Shown here one piece after another: positions 4,889 to 5,574 of a stretch of DNA of 5,574 nucleotides. Each line of letters opens with the position of its first letter. The stretch's first letter is position 1. The DNA comes from Geobacter sp. (GTDB lineage: Bacteria; Desulfobacterota; Desulfuromonadia; Geobacterales; Pseudopelobacteraceae), in the NCBI GenBank assembly GCA_027346925.1, contig DAIERH010000158.1:1-5574 (forward strand), written 5' to 3'. The notes under the pieces are model-generated. The model did not search any database. It saw nothing but the letters and a program-made list of their open reading frames with translations, and had not been told where the DNA came from. The translations under genes were made by a program, and so were the position numbers.

Positions 4889-5574
4889 TTAGTACATGCC
4901 GCCCATGCCACCCATGCCGCCCATACCGCCCGGCATGGCCGGAGCAGCGGCCTCTTCCTTCGGTTTCTCGGCGATCAGGGCCTCGGTGGTCAGCATCAGG
5001 CCGGCGATGGATGAGGCGTTCTGAAGGGCCGAACGGGAAACCTTGGTCGGATCGATGATGCCGGTCTTGATCATGTCCACGTACTCGTCGGAGGCGGCAT
5101 CGTAGCCAAAGGCATCCTTGCCGTTCTTGACCTTGTCCACCACGATGGAGGCGTCGATGCCGGCATTCTCGGCAATCTGACGGATCGGGGCTTCCAGGGA
5201 GGCCTTGATCACGTTGACGCCGAACTGCTGCTCGGCATCGAGCTTAATGCCGGCCAGAGCGGACAGGGCACGGATATAGGCCACGCCGCCGCCGGGAACG
5301 ATCCCTTCGTCAACGGCCGCACGAGTAGCGTGCAGGGCGTCTTCCACGCGGGCCTTCTTCTCTTTCATCTCCACCTCGGTGGCGGCACCGACCTTGATCA
5401 CGGCCACGCCGCCCACCAGCTTGGCCAGACGCTCCTGGAGCTTCTCGCGGTCGTAGTCGCTGGTGGTCTCCTCGATCTGGGCGCGGATCATCTTGACGCG
5501 GCCCTGGATGGCCTCTTCCTTGCCGTCGCCGTCGATGATGGTCTCGTCGTCGCTGATGTCCGAGTACAGGATCT
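4889..5574 (-). CDS. groEL: 60 kDa chaperonin GroEL, C-terminal 227 residues (5' end outside window)
   Basis: GroEL forms the double-ring ATP-dependent folding chamber in the cytoplasm and works with GroES. The fragment starts at about residue 321 by E. coli numbering and covers the end of the apical domain, the second intermediate segment and the C-terminal equatorial domain. Visible family segments are AQIEETTSDYDREKLQERLAKL, GGVAVIKVGAATEVEMKEKK, VEDALHATRAAVDEG with the catalytic Asp equivalent to D398 (residue 78 of the fragment), PGGGVA, and DPTKVSRSALQNA. The tail is the class I GGM repeat ending in MY. The frame continues unbroken through the window edge, so internal Met codons are not the start. 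The first few visible residues (ILYSDISDDE) are less typical than the rest, which may be edge divergence. A strong terminator follows the stop codon. Confidence 0.97.
   Translation of the reverse strand, partial: ILYSDISDDETIIDGDGKEEAIQGRVKMIRAQIEETTSDYDREKLQERLAKLVGGVAVIKVGAATEVEMKEKKARVEDALHATRAAVDEGIVPGGGVAYIRALSALAGIKLDAEQQFGVNVIKASLEAPIRQIAENAGIDASIVVDKVKNGKDAFGYDAASDEYVDMIKTGIIDPTKVSRSALQNASSIAGLMLTTEALIAEKPKEEAAAPAMPGGMGGMGGMGGMY

Noticed and set aside
5489..5491. ATG at 5491 as the groEL start
   Set aside because: The frame continues upstream to the window edge with GroEL-like sequence (ETIIDGDGKEEAIQGRV), so this is an internal Met.

Overview
The window looks like chromosomal DNA from a Geobacter-type member of the Desulfuromonadota (Geobacterales). 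The evidence is a GC-rich sequence, a secreted multiheme c-type cytochrome, a two-copy DUF2845 protein, a class I GroEL ending in Gly-Gly-Met repeats, and above all two GEMM-I riboswitches of the type that Geobacter uses to sense 3',3'-cyclic AMP-GMP. Genus and species cannot be fixed from the sequence alone. All recognised genes are on the minus strand, so transcription runs from high to low coordinates.

Layout in the direction of transcription. (1) 5574-4889: the last 227 residues of groEL, followed by a strong intrinsic terminator (4821-4861). (2) 4744-4090: a 650-base regulatory leader. It has a sigma70-like promoter (4714-4744), aptamer A with terminator A (4694-4566), a linker, aptamer B with terminator B (4483-4371), and a further 280 bases of untranslated leader. 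The aptamers differ at about 4 of 84 positions. In both, the 3' strand of the aptamer is also the 5' arm of the terminator, which implies that ligand binding turns expression on. (3) 4089-2647: a secreted cytochrome with six CXXCH sites, one CX12CH site and an N-terminal NDLGMHC domain. (4) 2564-1593: an exported protein built of prenyltransferase/squalene-oxidase (PFTB) repeats, reached across an 82-base gap holding a G7/C7 hairpin. (5) 1596-967: an exported protein with two DUF2845 repeats, whose start overlaps the previous stop by 4 bases (ATGA). (6) 966-576: a non-coding stretch with a candidate promoter for hemH. (7) 575-1: the first 191 residues of ferrochelatase (hemH), cut off just before the active-site His region.

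The simplest reading is a riboswitch-controlled three-gene operon for an exported redox module: cytochrome, alpha/alpha-toroid protein and DUF2845 protein. A nucleotide second messenger would have to relieve two successive terminators before the operon is transcribed. Ferrochelatase, which makes the heme that cytochromes carry, lies immediately downstream but probably has its own promoter. The most notable points are the tandem riboswitch pair, the unusual heme site, and the pairing of a secreted PFTB-repeat protein of unknown function with a cyclic-dinucleotide-controlled cytochrome.
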